From positions 18,481 to 82,480 of the forward strand of contig JACRAF010000033.1 of assembly GCA_016213505.1 (NCBI GenBank): a stretch of 64,000 bases of DNA, in the 5' to 3' direction. Below, piece by piece: positions 1 through 13,260 of the stretch. The DNA comes from Devosia nanyangense. GTDB lineage: Bacteria; Pseudomonadota; Alphaproteobacteria; Rhizobiales; Devosiaceae. A model generated the notes under the pieces. The model had not been told where the DNA came from. It did not search any database and worked only from the letters and a program-made list of their open reading frames with translations. Numbering within the stretch: position 1 is the stretch's first letter; each line of letters opens with the position of its first letter. Position numbers and translations under genes: made by a program.

Positions 1-2
1 CA

Positions 3-443
3 CAGGCGGCGAGGTTCATCAGGATGTTCCCGCGCATGCCGGCCGTGATCGACGGCTCGCAGATGCAGGACGCCGTTCCAACGCTGGCGGTGCTGGCGGC
101 ATTCAACGATACGCCGGTGCGCTTCACGGGCATCGCCAATCTGCGCGTCAAGGAATGCGACCGCGTTTCGGCGCTTGCCACCGAACTGAGCCGCATCCGG
201 CCGGACCTTGCGATCGAGGACGGCGACGATCTGCTGGTCGCGTCCGACCCCAAGCTCGCAGGACAAACCCTGCCGGCGCGGATCGAGACCTATGCCGACC
301 ACCGTATCGCCATGAGCTTGGCGCTCGCCGGCCTCAGGATCGGCGGCATCACCATTCTCGACCCGGACTGTGTTGGGAAGACCTATCCCGGCTATTGGGA
401 CGCGCTGCGCTCGCTCGGCGTGGAGCTTGGCCCCGCCGGTTAA
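3..443 (+). CDS. aroA: 3-phosphoshikimate 1-carboxyvinyltransferase (EPSP synthase), C-terminal part
   Basis: The frame is open from the left edge, so the start lies outside the window; about 146 residues are visible. AroA joins shikimate-3-phosphate and PEP in the chorismate (aromatic amino acid) pathway in the cytoplasm. Visible family motifs are DGSQMQDAVPTLAVLAAF, NLRVKECDR, ETYADHRIAM and the terminal VGKTYPGYW. The stop overlaps the stop of the opposing GGDEF gene by 4 bases, so the two converge with no space for a separate terminator. Identification is confident; only the N-terminal half is missing. Confidence 0.93.
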   Translation, partial: QAARFIRMFPRMPAVIDGSQMQDAVPTLAVLAAFNDTPVRFTGIANLRVKECDRVSALATELSRIRPDLAIEDGDDLLVASDPKLAGQTLPARIETYADHRIAMSLALAGLRIGGITILDPDCVGKTYPGYWDALRSLGVELGPAG

Positions 444-1519
444 GCTGCGATGATGCGGTCGTCGTCCTTGAGCTCGGTCTCGCTGAACACGCGGTTGCGG
501 CCGGCGTGCTTGGCGGCATAGAGGCAGCGGTCGGTGCGTTCGATCAGCGAGGAGGTCGTGTCGCCGGGCCGGTAGGCGGCGACGCCGAACGAGGCGGTGA
601 TGCGGCCGAGCTTCTCGTTGGTCGAGCGCTTCAGCAACTCCTTGGCCTGCACGGCCTTGCGGATGTTGTCGGCGACGATGATGGCGCCCTCGAGATCGGT
701 CTCTGGCAGGATCGCGACGAACTCCTCGCCGCCATAGCGGGCCGCCATGTCCTTGCCCTTGATGTTGGATTTGAGCGTCATCGCCACCAGCCGAAGCACC
801 TGGTCGCCGGTCTGGTGACCCCAGGTGTCGTTGAAACGCTTGAAGTGGTCGATGTCGAGCAGCATCAGACAGAGGGGCTGGCCGCCGCCGCTCGCGTCGG
901 CAAAGGCCTTCAGCATGCCCTCGTCGAACGACTTCCGGTTGAAGATCTTGGTCAGCGGATCGAGCATCGACTCGCGCCGGACTTCGTCGAGGTCGCGCTG
1001 CAGCGCCGAGATGTCGTCGCGCGAGGCTTCGAGCTTCTGCTCGAGCTGGGCGTTGGCATCCTGCATCCGCCGGGTTTCACCGAGCAGCCGCTGCGCCATC
1101 ATCCGGAGCTGCGGCTCGTCCATCTCTTGGCCGAGGTCGCCGCTCGCCGATTGCAGCGTGCCGGAATAGGCATTGGCCGTCGCCATCGCGGTGTCGATCG
1201 CGTCGTGCACGGCCTCGATGCGGTTCGCCATGCGCTCGGAGACGCTTGAGATGCGCTCGTTGGCGTCCTGCGATTTGAGGAATTCGTTGTAGAGGCGCTC
1301 GGCCAGCTCCGCCGTCGCAGTGCCGTCGCGGAAGACCTGGTTGATGCGCTGGTTGAGCGTCGGGTTGACGCCAGTGGCGTAGGTGTAGAGCAGCTCATAG
1401 AACTGCGGATAGGGCGGGATTTGGCCCCGCTTCAGCAGGTCCATCGCGGAGCTCGCGTAGCCGAGGGCGCGCCTGAATTCCTGTTCCGACACTATGCCCC
1501 CGTCGTCGCCTGGACCCAC
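440..1519 (-). CDS. GGDEF-domain diguanylate cyclase
   Basis: 359 residues from a GTG at 1519. An alternative GTG at 1492 is better placed behind a GGGGG Shine-Dalgarno-like run and would give 350 residues. The N-terminal 145 residues are not a sensor domain I recognise; residues 150-185 look like a coiled coil. The C-terminal GGDEF domain has the LDPLTKIFNR entry and an intact active site, RYGGEEF (GGEEF at 263-267), so it should make c-di-GMP. The inhibitory I-site position, normally RxxD, reads KGKD (254-257), so product inhibition may be weak. No membrane segments are seen. It converges with aroA. Confidence 0.88.
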   Translation of the reverse strand: MGPGDDGGIVSEQEFRRALGYASSAMDLLKRGQIPPYPQFYELLYTYATGVNPTLNQRINQVFRDGTATAELAERLYNEFLKSQDANERISSVSERMANRIEAVHDAIDTAMATANAYSGTLQSASGDLGQEMDEPQLRMMAQRLLGETRRMQDANAQLEQKLEASRDDISALQRDLDEVRRESMLDPLTKIFNRKSFDEGMLKAFADASGGGQPLCLMLLDIDHFKRFNDTWGHQTGDQVLRLVAMTLKSNIKGKDMAARYGGEEFVAILPETDLEGAIIVADNIRKAVQAKELLKRSTNEKLGRITASFGVAAYRPGDTTSSLIERTDRCLYAAKHAGRNRVFSETELKDDDRIIAA

Positions 1520-1633
1520 TCGTCGACTTTGTTACTTTTCGGATAAGTCAATTAATGTGCAGTAAAAGTTGCGGCCGTACGGGCTCTATCGATCGATTGT
1601 TGATCTCATCGCTAATACGAAATCGCTGCCAAA

Positions 1634-3088
<1,455 letters not shown>

Positions 3089-3172
3089 TGTGTTCGTCCA
3101 CTCAGGGGGTTGGGAGGGCCGGCGTTGAGGCCCGAAGGGCCGAGCGGCGAAGTGGTTCCCGATTGCGCCGGG

Positions 3173-3200
3173 AACATAAAGGAAACCCCTTCTGAGTCAA
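3173..3200 (-). promoter_or_regulatory. Candidate sigma-70-type promoter of the DEAD-box helicase
   Basis: On the minus strand TTGACT (3200-3195) is followed after 16 bases by TATGTT (3178-3173). Transcription would start near 3165 and leave a roughly 80-base leader with two GC hairpins (GTTCCCG/CGGGAAC around 3154-3174 and GGCCC/GGGCC around 3130-3140). A long structured leader suits a helicase that controls its own mRNA, but that part is inference. Confidence 0.45.
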
Positions 3201-3336
3201 CGGGATTCCCTAGGCTTTGCTTAATGTGGGAAGGTGACGGTCAGGTGTCGAGGTCGGCCCACAGCCGATCGCGTGCAGCGGTGTCTTGCGCCGCCGCTGT
3301 CCCGGCCCACGTTAGGGCAGTGAGGGCAGCAAGGCG

Positions 3337-3678
3337 ATGTCGAGCACGAAGGCGGGCCGGCGGACCCATGCGGCGTTGAAACGGATTGGGCCCATCGCGG
3401 CGGTGCTGGTCAGCTTGGTGCTGGCGCCTTCTCCAATGGGGGCGCTCGCCGAATCGAGGCCCGCCGGCGGGTCTGATCAGGCGGACGGAAGCCCCCTCGG
3501 CCCCCAATGCCACCCGAACTACGCTCTCGTCTGCGTGCCGATCGCCAGCGACGTGGACTGTGCCGACGGCAACGGCAACGGTCCAGCCTATGTTCGCGGG
3601 CCGGTCGAGGTCATCGGCGAGGACGTCTATGAACTCGACCGCGACGGCGACGGCATCGCCTGCGAGCCGAAGCAATAG
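3337..3678 (+). CDS. Small secreted Excalibur calcium-binding domain protein
   Basis: 113 residues. The N-terminus has positive residues, then a hydrophobic stretch ending in Ala-Leu-Ala, a plausible signal peptidase site near residue 34, so the protein is probably periplasmic or secreted. The C-terminus carries the Excalibur signature, an EF-hand-like loop DRDGDGIACE with conserved cysteines (three or four in the mature part), which binds calcium in other proteins. An AAGG ribosome site lies 2 bases before the ATG. It converges on parE with a 13-base gap. The role is unknown; the domain is often found in surface proteins or nucleases, but no nuclease domain is present here. Confidence 0.8.
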   Translation: MSSTKAGRRTHAALKRIGPIAAVLVSLVLAPSPMGALAESRPAGGSDQADGSPLGPQCHPNYALVCVPIASDVDCADGNGNGPAYVRGPVEVIGEDVYELDRDGDGIACEPKQ

Positions 3679-3691
3679 CCGCGACTCCCGT

Positions 3692-5701
<2,010 letters not shown>

Positions 5702-5985
5702 CAGTCAGTCCAGGCGGTTCGAATCGTGTGGGACCCCTTTTAGCACAGCTGCTGGTTGCCCGTTCGTTCCCGCGCCGGGTGAATGCCTTCTGAACGGCCC
5801 GGTCCGGCCCGATTCAGCGGCGAGCTGGCACAAGCTGGGCATCATCCACCGCACAAGCCGCGCAAAGCGGCCGTTGGTGCTGGATTCCTGAACGCCAGAT
5901 GAACGGCGTTGTAGTGGTACGTTCAAAAGGGAACGCTAAGGTGTATTCAATGCTTCTATAGCCAACGAAACCCTGGAGACGTCAA

Positions 5986-6408
5986 ATGACCCTGATCAAT
6001 GCGCTCAAGACCGGCGGCCGCGCCGCCGTCATCGCCGCGACCCTCGGCACTGCGGCGCTGTTCACCACGGCGCCCGCTCAGGCCGCTCCGCCGCCGAGCT
6101 TTTCCTTCCAGTTCGGCTTCGGCAACGGCCTTGGCTTCGGCAACGGCATCGTGCTGCATTTCGGCGACGACAACTACTTCGACTACTGCCTGACGAACGC
6201 GCAGATCCGCGCCCAGCTGCGCCACTACGGCTACACCAACGTCAAGATTGTCAAGGAATACAACAGCACCAACAAGGTCATTGCCATCGGCTACGACGAC
6301 GGCACCTGGTACCAGATGCGCGTCGACCGCTGCACCGGCAAGGTCGACCGCATCCGCGAGATTCACCGGACCAACAACGGCAATTTCTCGATCACGCTCA
6401 GCTTCTGA
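5986..6408 (+). CDS. Small secreted protein of unknown function
   Basis: 140 residues. A Sec signal peptide of about 33 residues ends in APAQA, followed by a Gly/Phe-rich stretch with FGFGNGLGFGNG and then a compact domain with two cysteines (DYCLTN and DRCTGK), a possible disulfide in the periplasm. Motifs such as YGYTNVKIV and DDGTWYQMRVDRCTGKV resemble small PepSY-like periplasmic proteins of rhizobia, but I cannot name the family. A GGAGA ribosome site precedes the ATG and a strong terminator follows, so it is a single-gene transcript. Confidence 0.72.
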   Translation: MTLINALKTGGRAAVIAATLGTAALFTTAPAQAAPPPSFSFQFGFGNGLGFGNGIVLHFGDDNYFDYCLTNAQIRAQLRHYGYTNVKIVKEYNSTNKVIAIGYDDGTWYQMRVDRCTGKVDRIREIHRTNNGNFSITLSF

Positions 6409-6430
6409 TCGTCCTGCCGATCCGACCGCG

Positions 6431-6464
6431 CAATCCCGGCCTTCGTGCCGGGATTGTCTTTTTT
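6431..6464 (+). terminator. Rho-independent terminator after the secreted-protein gene
   Basis: A perfect 10-bp stem (CAATCCCGGC / GCCGGGATTG, 6431-6440 and 6447-6456) with a 6-base loop is followed by TCTTTTTT. It ends the transcript of the gene at 5986. Confidence 0.88.
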
Positions 6465-7013
6465 GTCAAGTATTTGCAGATGTGGCCGCCCCAAATCGGG
6501 GCACGCTCTTAACCAATGCTTCGCTTGTTGGAAGCACTTCCTTAAGCGTGACTTGGTAGAACAGCGTCATACGGTTTTGTGTGTGGAGTAGCCGTATGCG
6601 CGCCGGCCCGGCAATGCGTATGACTTCAGTTTCGGCCGACGCCTTTACGTCCCTGCGTCTGAGGTGGCTGCAGGCCGGATTGTCAAGTTCTGCGTACCGG
6701 CTTGCCCATCTCCGCGCCGCCCGTCCGGCGCTGCTTGGGACCATTTCGTTCCTGTTTTTTCTGGTCTGATCCGGTTGCATCGCGCCGGTGCCGCCGCTAT
6801 TGCTGCGGGCGAACGACCTTCGGATGTCACCTTGACCCTGCGCTTCTGGCACGATCGTACGCGTGGCCCTGTGGGGGCCCTGCAGCAGATGTTGCAGGGC
6901 TGACCGAGCGGGTCCTTACGGTCTAGATTCCCCTCTGGTTTGCCCTTCGCGGCGCGCTTTTTGCGCGCCTACGGAAGCCAGGCGCCGCGGCGCCAAAGAC
7001 CAGAGACATCCAG
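6465..7013 (+). promoter_or_regulatory. Gene-free stretch; structured leader of the ABC-F gene in its 3' part
   Basis: About 550 bases without a convincing gene; short open frames here lack ribosome sites and family features. The last ~120 bases hold three stable elements: a stem GCCCTGCA/TGCAGGGC (6877-6900), a stem GGCGCGC-TTTTT-GCGCGCC (6951-6969), and a 14-bp perfect palindrome (6981-6994) only 19 bases before the ATG. A weak promoter-like TTGACC (6832-6837) lies upstream. ABC-F genes of the antibiotic-resistance type are often controlled by attenuation, so this may be a regulatory leader; no terminator U-run was confirmed. Confidence 0.35.
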
Positions 7014-8537
<1,524 letters not shown>

Positions 8538-8605
8538 GCTCCGCTATCCACCGTGAAGACGCGGCGATAGCATGAGCGAGGCAACAGGCTTCGGGAGAGC
8601 AACGA

Positions 8606-9115
8606 ATGGATTCGGTCGCGCTGCGCGCCATGCAGGCGCCGCTCAAGGAACGCTACCGCAGCGATCCGGCAGCGGCCATGGTGACCCTCAAGGCCAACGG
8701 CACGATCGACGCCGGCAACATAACCTGCAAGATCGAGACGGGCCGGGCGCTTTCGCTCGCGGGACTGCATTCTGCGACCGGCGGTAGCGGTCTTGAGCTG
8801 TGCTCGGGCGATCTGCTGCTCGAGGCTCTGGTCGCCTGCGCCGGCGTGACGCTGAAGTCGGTGGCGACGGCCCTGGATATCCCGCTGCGCTCGGGAACAG
8901 TCTCGGCCGAGGGCGATCTCGATTTCCGCGGAACGCTCGGGGTTTCCAAGGACGCGCCGGTCGGCTTTGCCAGCATCCGGCTGCGTTTCGACCTGGAGAC
9001 GGACGCGCCGCAGGAGAAGCTCGACGCGCTGCTCCGGCTTACTGAGCGCTACTGCGTCGTGCTCCAGACGATCCGAAACGGACCAGCGATCGAATCTCGA
9101 ATTGGCCGCCAGTGA
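8606..9115 (+). CDS. OsmC family peroxiredoxin-like protein
   Basis: 169 residues. The OsmC/Ohr fold is supported by the two redox cysteines in their usual contexts, VACAGVTLKS near residue 78 and RYCVVLQT near 151, and the conserved SGDLLLEALVAC helix. Such proteins reduce organic hydroperoxides in the cytoplasm. A GGGAGA ribosome site sits 6 bases before the ATG. It follows the ABC-F gene by 68 bases and may share its transcript; a bidirectional terminator separates it from the convergent glnA. Which OsmC subgroup it belongs to is not clear. Confidence 0.85.
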   Translation: MDSVALRAMQAPLKERYRSDPAAAMVTLKANGTIDAGNITCKIETGRALSLAGLHSATGGSGLELCSGDLLLEALVACAGVTLKSVATALDIPLRSGTVSAEGDLDFRGTLGVSKDAPVGFASIRLRFDLETDAPQEKLDALLRLTERYCVVLQTIRNGPAIESRIGRQ

Positions 9116-9127
9116 CTCGGCAGCAAA

Positions 9128-9150
9128 AAGGGCCCCAGCGGGGCCCTTTC
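9128..9150. terminator. Bidirectional terminator between the osmC-like gene and glnA
   Basis: A 10-bp stem AAAGGGCCCC / GGGGCCCTTT with a 3-base loop has A and T runs on either side. It lies between two convergent stops (9115 and 9175), so it can end both transcripts. Confidence 0.85.
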
Positions 9151-9174
9151 TAGTTTCACCGATGCTCCTCGGCG

Positions 9175-10584
9175 TCACGCCGAGTAATACATCTCGTACT
9201 CGACCGGATGCGGGGTGTGCTCGAACTTGATCACTTCGGTCATCTTGAGGTCGATGTAGCTGTCGATCTGGTCGTCCTCGAAGACGCCGCCGGCTTTGAG
9301 GAACTCGCGGTCCTTGTCGAGGCTCTCGAGCGCTTCGCGCAGCGAGCCGCAGACGGTGGGGATCAGCTTCAGTTCTTCGGGCGGCAGGTCGTAGAGGTCC
9401 TTGTCCATCGGATCGCCCGGATGGATCTTGTTCTTGATGCCGTCGAGGCCGGCCATCAGCATGGCGGCAAAGCCGAGATAGGGGTTGGCCAGCGGATCGG
9501 GGAAGCGGACTTCGACGCGCTTGGCTTTCGGCGACTGGCCGAAGGGGATGCGGCAGGAGGCCGAGCGGTTGCGCGCCGAATAAGCGAGCAGCACGGGGGC
9601 TTCGAAGCCGGGGACCAGGCGCTTGTAGGAGTTGGTGGTCGGGTTGGTGAAGGCGTTGATGGCCTTGGCGTGCTTGATGATGCCGCCGATGTAGTAGAGG
9701 GCGTCCATGCTGAGGCCGGCATACTGGTCGCCAGCGAACAGGGGCTTGCCGTCCTTCCAGATCGACTGGTGGCAGTGCATGCCTGAGCCGTTGTCGCCGT
9801 AGACGGGCTTGGGCATGAAGGTGACCGTCTTGCCGTAGGCGTGCGCGACCTGGTGGATCACGTACTTGTAGATCTGGACGCTGTCGGCCGCCTTGATGAT
9901 CGGGCAGAACTTGATGCCGAGCTCATGCTGGGCCGAGGCCACCTCGTGGTGGTGCTTTTCGATCGGCACGCCCATGGCGCCCATCGCCGCCAGCATCTCG
10001 CCGCGCATATCCTGCGCGCTGTCGAGCGGCGGCACCGGGAAGTAACCCTTCTTGAGGCCGATGTGATGGCCCGAATTGCCCTGGTCGTACTCGGTGTCGT
10101 TGTTGGAGGGCAGTTCCGAGGAGTCGACCTCGAAGCCGACCTTGTAGGTGGTGTTCGAGTAGCGGACGTCGTCGAAGATGAAGAATTCGGGCTCGGGGCC
10201 GAAATAGACGCTGTCGCCGATGCCCAGCGTCTTCACGTACGCCTCGGCCTTCTTGGCCGTGGTGCGCGGATCGCGGCTGTAGGGCTGGTAGGTCAGCGGC
10301 TCGAGAATGTCGCAGTTGATGGCGAGCGTCGAGGCCGAAAAGAACGGGTCCATATAGGCCGAATCCGGGTCCGGCATCAGCACCATGTCGCTCTCGTTGA
10401 TCGCCTTCCAGCCGGCGATCGAGGAGCCGTCGAACATCGTGCCTTCCTCGAACAGGTCTTCGTCGACCATGGTCTGATCGAAGGTCACGTGCTGCAGCTT
10501 GCCGCGCGGGTCGGTGAAGCGCAGGTCCACGTATTTGATGTTCTCGTCCTTGATCTTCTTGAGAAGGTCGCTGCCTGTCGTCAT
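9175..10584 (-). CDS. glnA: Glutamine synthetase, type I
   Basis: 469 residues, the normal length for GSI. It makes glutamine from glutamate, ammonia and ATP in the cytoplasm. Visible motifs are the N-terminal [20 protein letters not shown], the metal site [19 protein letters not shown], and the adenylylation region LYDLPPEE whose Tyr (near 397) is the AMP acceptor in enzymes controlled by GlnE. It lies 48 bases downstream of glnB on the same strand, and the pair shares a sigma-54/NtrC control region, so both transcriptional and covalent nitrogen control are expected. Confidence 0.97.
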   Translation of the reverse strand: MTTGSDLLKKIKDENIKYVDLRFTDPRGKLQHVTFDQTMVDEDLFEEGTMFDGSSIAGWKAINESDMVLMPDPDSAYMDPFFSASTLAINCDILEPLTYQPYSRDPRTTAKKAEAYVKTLGIGDSVYFGPEPEFFIFDDVRYSNTTYKVGFEVDSSELPSNNDTEYDQGNSGHHIGLKKGYFPVPPLDSAQDMRGEMLAAMGAMGVPIEKHHHEVASAQHELGIKFCPIIKAADSVQIYKYVIHQVAHAYGKTVTFMPKPVYGDNGSGMHCHQSIWKDGKPLFAGDQYAGLSMDALYYIGGIIKHAKAINAFTNPTTNSYKRLVPGFEAPVLLAYSARNRSASCRIPFGQSPKAKRVEVRFPDPLANPYLGFAAMLMAGLDGIKNKIHPGDPMDKDLYDLPPEELKLIPTVCGSLREALESLDKDREFLKAGGVFEDDQIDSYIDLKMTEVIKFEHTPHPVEYEMYYSA

Positions 10585-10632
10585 GGTATTCCCCGTTGAG
10601 ATCCCTGTTGTGTGGTTAGCTTGTGCGGCGCG

Positions 10633-10971
<339 letters not shown>

Positions 10972-11012
10972 TCAGGCCTCCACTTCGCCCTCGCGGGTAT
11001 TGCCCATCGGAA

Positions 11013-11028
11013 TGCACGCGGCGTGCCA
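11013..11028 (-). promoter_or_regulatory. Sigma-54 (RpoN) promoter of glnB-glnA
   Basis: The minus strand reads TGGCACGCCGCGTGCA. This fits the consensus TGGCACG-N4-TTGCA with one mismatch and has the obligatory 10 bases between GG (-24) and GC (-12). Transcription would start near 11001, about 30 bases before the glnB ATG. Confidence 0.75.
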
Positions 11029-11068
11029 GCGCGACCCAGAAGGAAAATAACAAAGGAAACCAGGCTGC

Positions 11069-11131
11069 TGCACGAACTATTTGCAGCAATCCTGAAAGAT
11101 GCATCAGGGCAGTCTGCACCATTTTTGGGCA
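11069..11131 (-). promoter_or_regulatory. Two NtrC-like enhancer sites upstream of glnB
   Basis: Two 17-bp elements resemble the NtrC consensus TGCACCA-N3-TGGTGCA: 11115-11131 (TGCACCA then TTGGGCA, 12 of 14) and 11069-11085 (TGCACGA then ATTTGCA, 10 of 14). Their centres are 46 bp apart, at about -76 and -122 from the predicted sigma-54 start, a usual enhancer distance. Confidence 0.6.
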
Positions 11132-11209
11132 GCGTGCCATGCGCCTGAGCAGGCCGCAAGCGGGCGACTGCGGCATCTGCCTCATCGGTCGGCAGTATTG
11201 GGGGCGACA

Positions 11210-11548
11210 ATGACAGGACTCGAATGCGTCGAGGAGCAACTGGCGGCCTACAACGCCCGCGATCTTGCCCGTTTCCTCGCCTGCTTCCACGACGACGTGC
11301 GGAGCTTCCGGATGCTGGAGATGGCCCTGGTGCTCGACGGCAAGGCCGAATTTGGGGCGTTTTACGCCCGAGAGCGGTTCAGCCGTCCGTGCCTGAGGGC
11401 CGAGATCGTCAACCGCATCGTGCTGGGTGAAACGATCATCGACCACGAACGCATCTTCGGCATCGCCGCCGCCCCGGTCGAAATGGTCGTGATGTTCGTC
11501 GCGCGGGACGGGCTGATCGCGCGGGTCTTCGCCATTCCGGCCAAATGA
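11210..11548 (+). CDS. NTF2-like / SnoaL-fold small protein
   Basis: 112 residues from the ATG at 11210, which follows a GGGGGCGA ribosome site; an earlier ATG at 11099 has none and would run through the glnB enhancer. The pattern LAAYNARDLARFLACFHDDV is typical of the cone-shaped NTF2-like fold, as is the closing GLIARVFAIP. The fold covers enzymes, dimerisation domains and toxin immunity proteins, so function cannot be assigned. It is divergent from glnB and may share the intergenic control region. Confidence 0.7.
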   Translation: MTGLECVEEQLAAYNARDLARFLACFHDDVRSFRMLEMALVLDGKAEFGAFYARERFSRPCLRAEIVNRIVLGETIIDHERIFGIAAAPVEMVVMFVARDGLIARVFAIPAK

Positions 11549-11560
11549 TCAAGGCAGGCT

Positions 11561-11589
11561 TTGACTGACCCCCGCACTTCATATATCTG
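11561..11589 (+). promoter_or_regulatory. Promoter of tRNA-Leu (and possibly tig)
   Basis: TTGACT (11561-11566), 17 bases, TATCTG (11584-11589); an overlapping TATATC gives a 15-base spacer. The start would be about 20 bases before the tRNA. Confidence 0.5.
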
Positions 11590-11615
11590 CTCGCCAGCCC
11601 GGCCGTAGGGCGGTT

Positions 11616-11700
11616 GCGGGTGTGGCGAAACTGGTAGACGCAGCGGATTTAGGTTCCGTCGCCGCAAGGCGTGGAGGTTCAAGTCCTCTCACCCGCACCA
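11616..11700 (+). tRNA. tRNA-Leu (anticodon TAG)
   Basis: An 85-base class II tRNA with a long variable arm. The acceptor stem GCGGGTG/CACCCGC is fully paired, the discriminator is A and CCA is encoded. The anticodon loop TTTAGGT gives TAG, reading CUN leucine codons. The D arm (TGGCGAAACTGGTAGACGCA) and T arm (GGTTCAAGTCC) are standard. The trigger factor gene begins 57 bases downstream. Confidence 0.96.
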
Positions 11701-11757
11701 GAAATCGCCGTCATCCTCTCGCTTTTCGGCCAAACGATACAGAAACGGAACTCTTGA

Positions 11758-13167
11758 ATGCAGGTCACCGAAACCCTCAATGAAGGCCTGAAGCGCAAGC
11801 TGAGCCTGGTCATTCCCAAGAGCGACCTCACCACGCGCCTCGAAGCGCGGCTCGGCGAGCTCAAGAACCAGGCCAACATCAAGGGCTTCCGTCCCGGCAA
11901 AGTGCCGGCGACCTATCTCAAGAAGGTCTACGGCAAGTCGGCGATGGCCGAGGTGATGCAGGACGCCATCAACACCACGGTGTCGGCGACGCTGACCAGC
12001 CGTTCGGAGCGCGCCGCGGCACAGCCCAAGGTTGACCTGCCCGACGACCAGGGCACCCTCAACAAGGTGCTCGACGGCGAGGCGGACCTCAGCTTCGACG
12101 TCAGCTACGAGGTGCTGCCGTCGGTCGAGCTGATGGAGTTCAAGGGCCTCAAGATCGACAAGCCCGTGGTCGAGGTCACCGACGCCGATCTCGACAAGGA
12201 GATGGCCCGCGTGTTCCGCCAGAACCGCGGCTACGAGCCGAAACCTGACGATGGCGTCGTCGCCGAGGGCGACAATCTGGGCATCTCGTTCGAGGGCAAG
12301 ATCAAGGGCAAGCCCTTCGCCGGCGGCAGTTCCGACCACGCTCATGTCATCGTCGGCGCCGGCGACTTCATCCCCGGCTTCGAAGAGCAGCTGATCGGCA
12401 TGAAGAAGGGCGAGACCCGCTCAATCGACATCACCTTCCCCAAGGACTACGGCAAGGACGAGCTGCAGGGCAAGAAGGCGACCTTCGACGTCACCGTCCT
12501 CCATATCGATGGGCCGCGCGCCGGCGAATTCAACGACGACTTCGCCAAGACGCTCGGGCTCGACGATCTGGGGGCGCTGCGCACCGCCGTCAAAGATCAG
12601 ATGATCGCCGCGCTGGCCTCGATGAGCCGCCAGGCGATGAAGCGCCAGATCCTCGACGCGCTCGACGAGAGCCACAAGTTCAGCGTTCCCGATCAGCTCG
12701 TCGACGCCGAGTTCGACGCCATCTGGCAGCGAGTCAAGCACGAGATCACCGATCACGGCCGCTCGTTCGAGGACGAAGGGACGACCGAGGAAGAGGCGAG
12801 TGCGCAGTACCGCAAGATCGCCGAGCGCCGCGTCCGGCTCGGCCTGGTGGTCGCGGAAGTCGGCAACAAGAACAAGATCGAAGTGAGCGAAGACGAGCAC
12901 CAGCAGGCGCTGATCGCCGAAGTCCGCCGCTTCCCGGGCCAGGAACAGCAGGTCTACGACTACTATCGCAAGAACCCGCAGGCTCTCGCCGGGCTCCGCG
13001 CCCCGGTGTTCGAGAACAAGGTGGTCGATTTCGTCGCCGAGCTCGCGACGCAGACCGAAAAGAAGGTGAGCCGCGAGGAACTGGCGAAAATCATCCAGGA
13101 CGAGGGCGACGACGTCCCCGACGAGCACCATCACGACCACGACGATCACGAGGGCCACGACCACTGA
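11758..13167 (+). CDS. tig: Trigger factor, ribosome-associated chaperone with PPIase domain
   Basis: 469 residues. The N-terminal ribosome-docking motif GFRPGKVP lies at about 42-49, the FKBP-type prolyl isomerase domain at about 150-245 (LGISFEGKIKGKPF, GAGDFIPGFEEQLIGMKKGE), and the helical chaperone arms follow. It binds nascent chains at the ribosome exit. The C-terminus ends in an unusual His/Asp-rich tail (EHHHDHDDHEGHDH) that could bind Ni or Zn. In many alphaproteobacteria tig, clpP, clpX and lon are grouped; here the same genes are spread over 12 kb in the same order. Confidence 0.96.
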   Translation: MQVTETLNEGLKRKLSLVIPKSDLTTRLEARLGELKNQANIKGFRPGKVPATYLKKVYGKSAMAEVMQDAINTTVSATLTSRSERAAAQPKVDLPDDQGTLNKVLDGEADLSFDVSYEVLPSVELMEFKGLKIDKPVVEVTDADLDKEMARVFRQNRGYEPKPDDGVVAEGDNLGISFEGKIKGKPFAGGSSDHAHVIVGAGDFIPGFEEQLIGMKKGETRSIDITFPKDYGKDELQGKKATFDVTVLHIDGPRAGEFNDDFAKTLGLDDLGALRTAVKDQMIAALASMSRQAMKRQILDALDESHKFSVPDQLVDAEFDAIWQRVKHEITDHGRSFEDEGTTEEEASAQYRKIAERRVRLGLVVAEVGNKNKIEVSEDEHQQALIAEVRRFPGQEQQVYDYYRKNPQALAGLRAPVFENKVVDFVAELATQTEKKVSREELAKIIQDEGDDVPDEHHHDHDDHEGHDH

Positions 13168-13190
13168 GGTCGCTCGGTTCGCACGAGTTC

Positions 13191-13220
13191 AAAGGCCGCC
13201 TCCGGGCGGCCTTTTTGTTT
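13191..13220 (+). terminator. Rho-independent terminator after tig
   Basis: Stem AAAGGCCGCC / GGCGGCCTTT (13191-13200 and 13205-13214) with a TCCG loop, then a T-rich run. Confidence 0.9.
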
Positions 13221-13260
13221 GAGGGTGGGGCCGCTTGCACGCATCTGCTAAGACTTGCGC

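Noticed and set aside
5920..5960. GTTC-N6-GAAC and GGAAC near the secreted-protein gene as a possible LexA or EcfG site
   Set aside because: The spacing is wrong for LexA (N6 and inverted halves) and no CGTT follows GGAAC at 16-18 bases (GCTT only).
6581..6769. A 62-codon frame ending in a hydrophobic stretch upstream of the ABC-F gene
   Set aside because: It begins with GTG without ribosome site, and composition does not support coding; kept only as part of the gene-free stretch.
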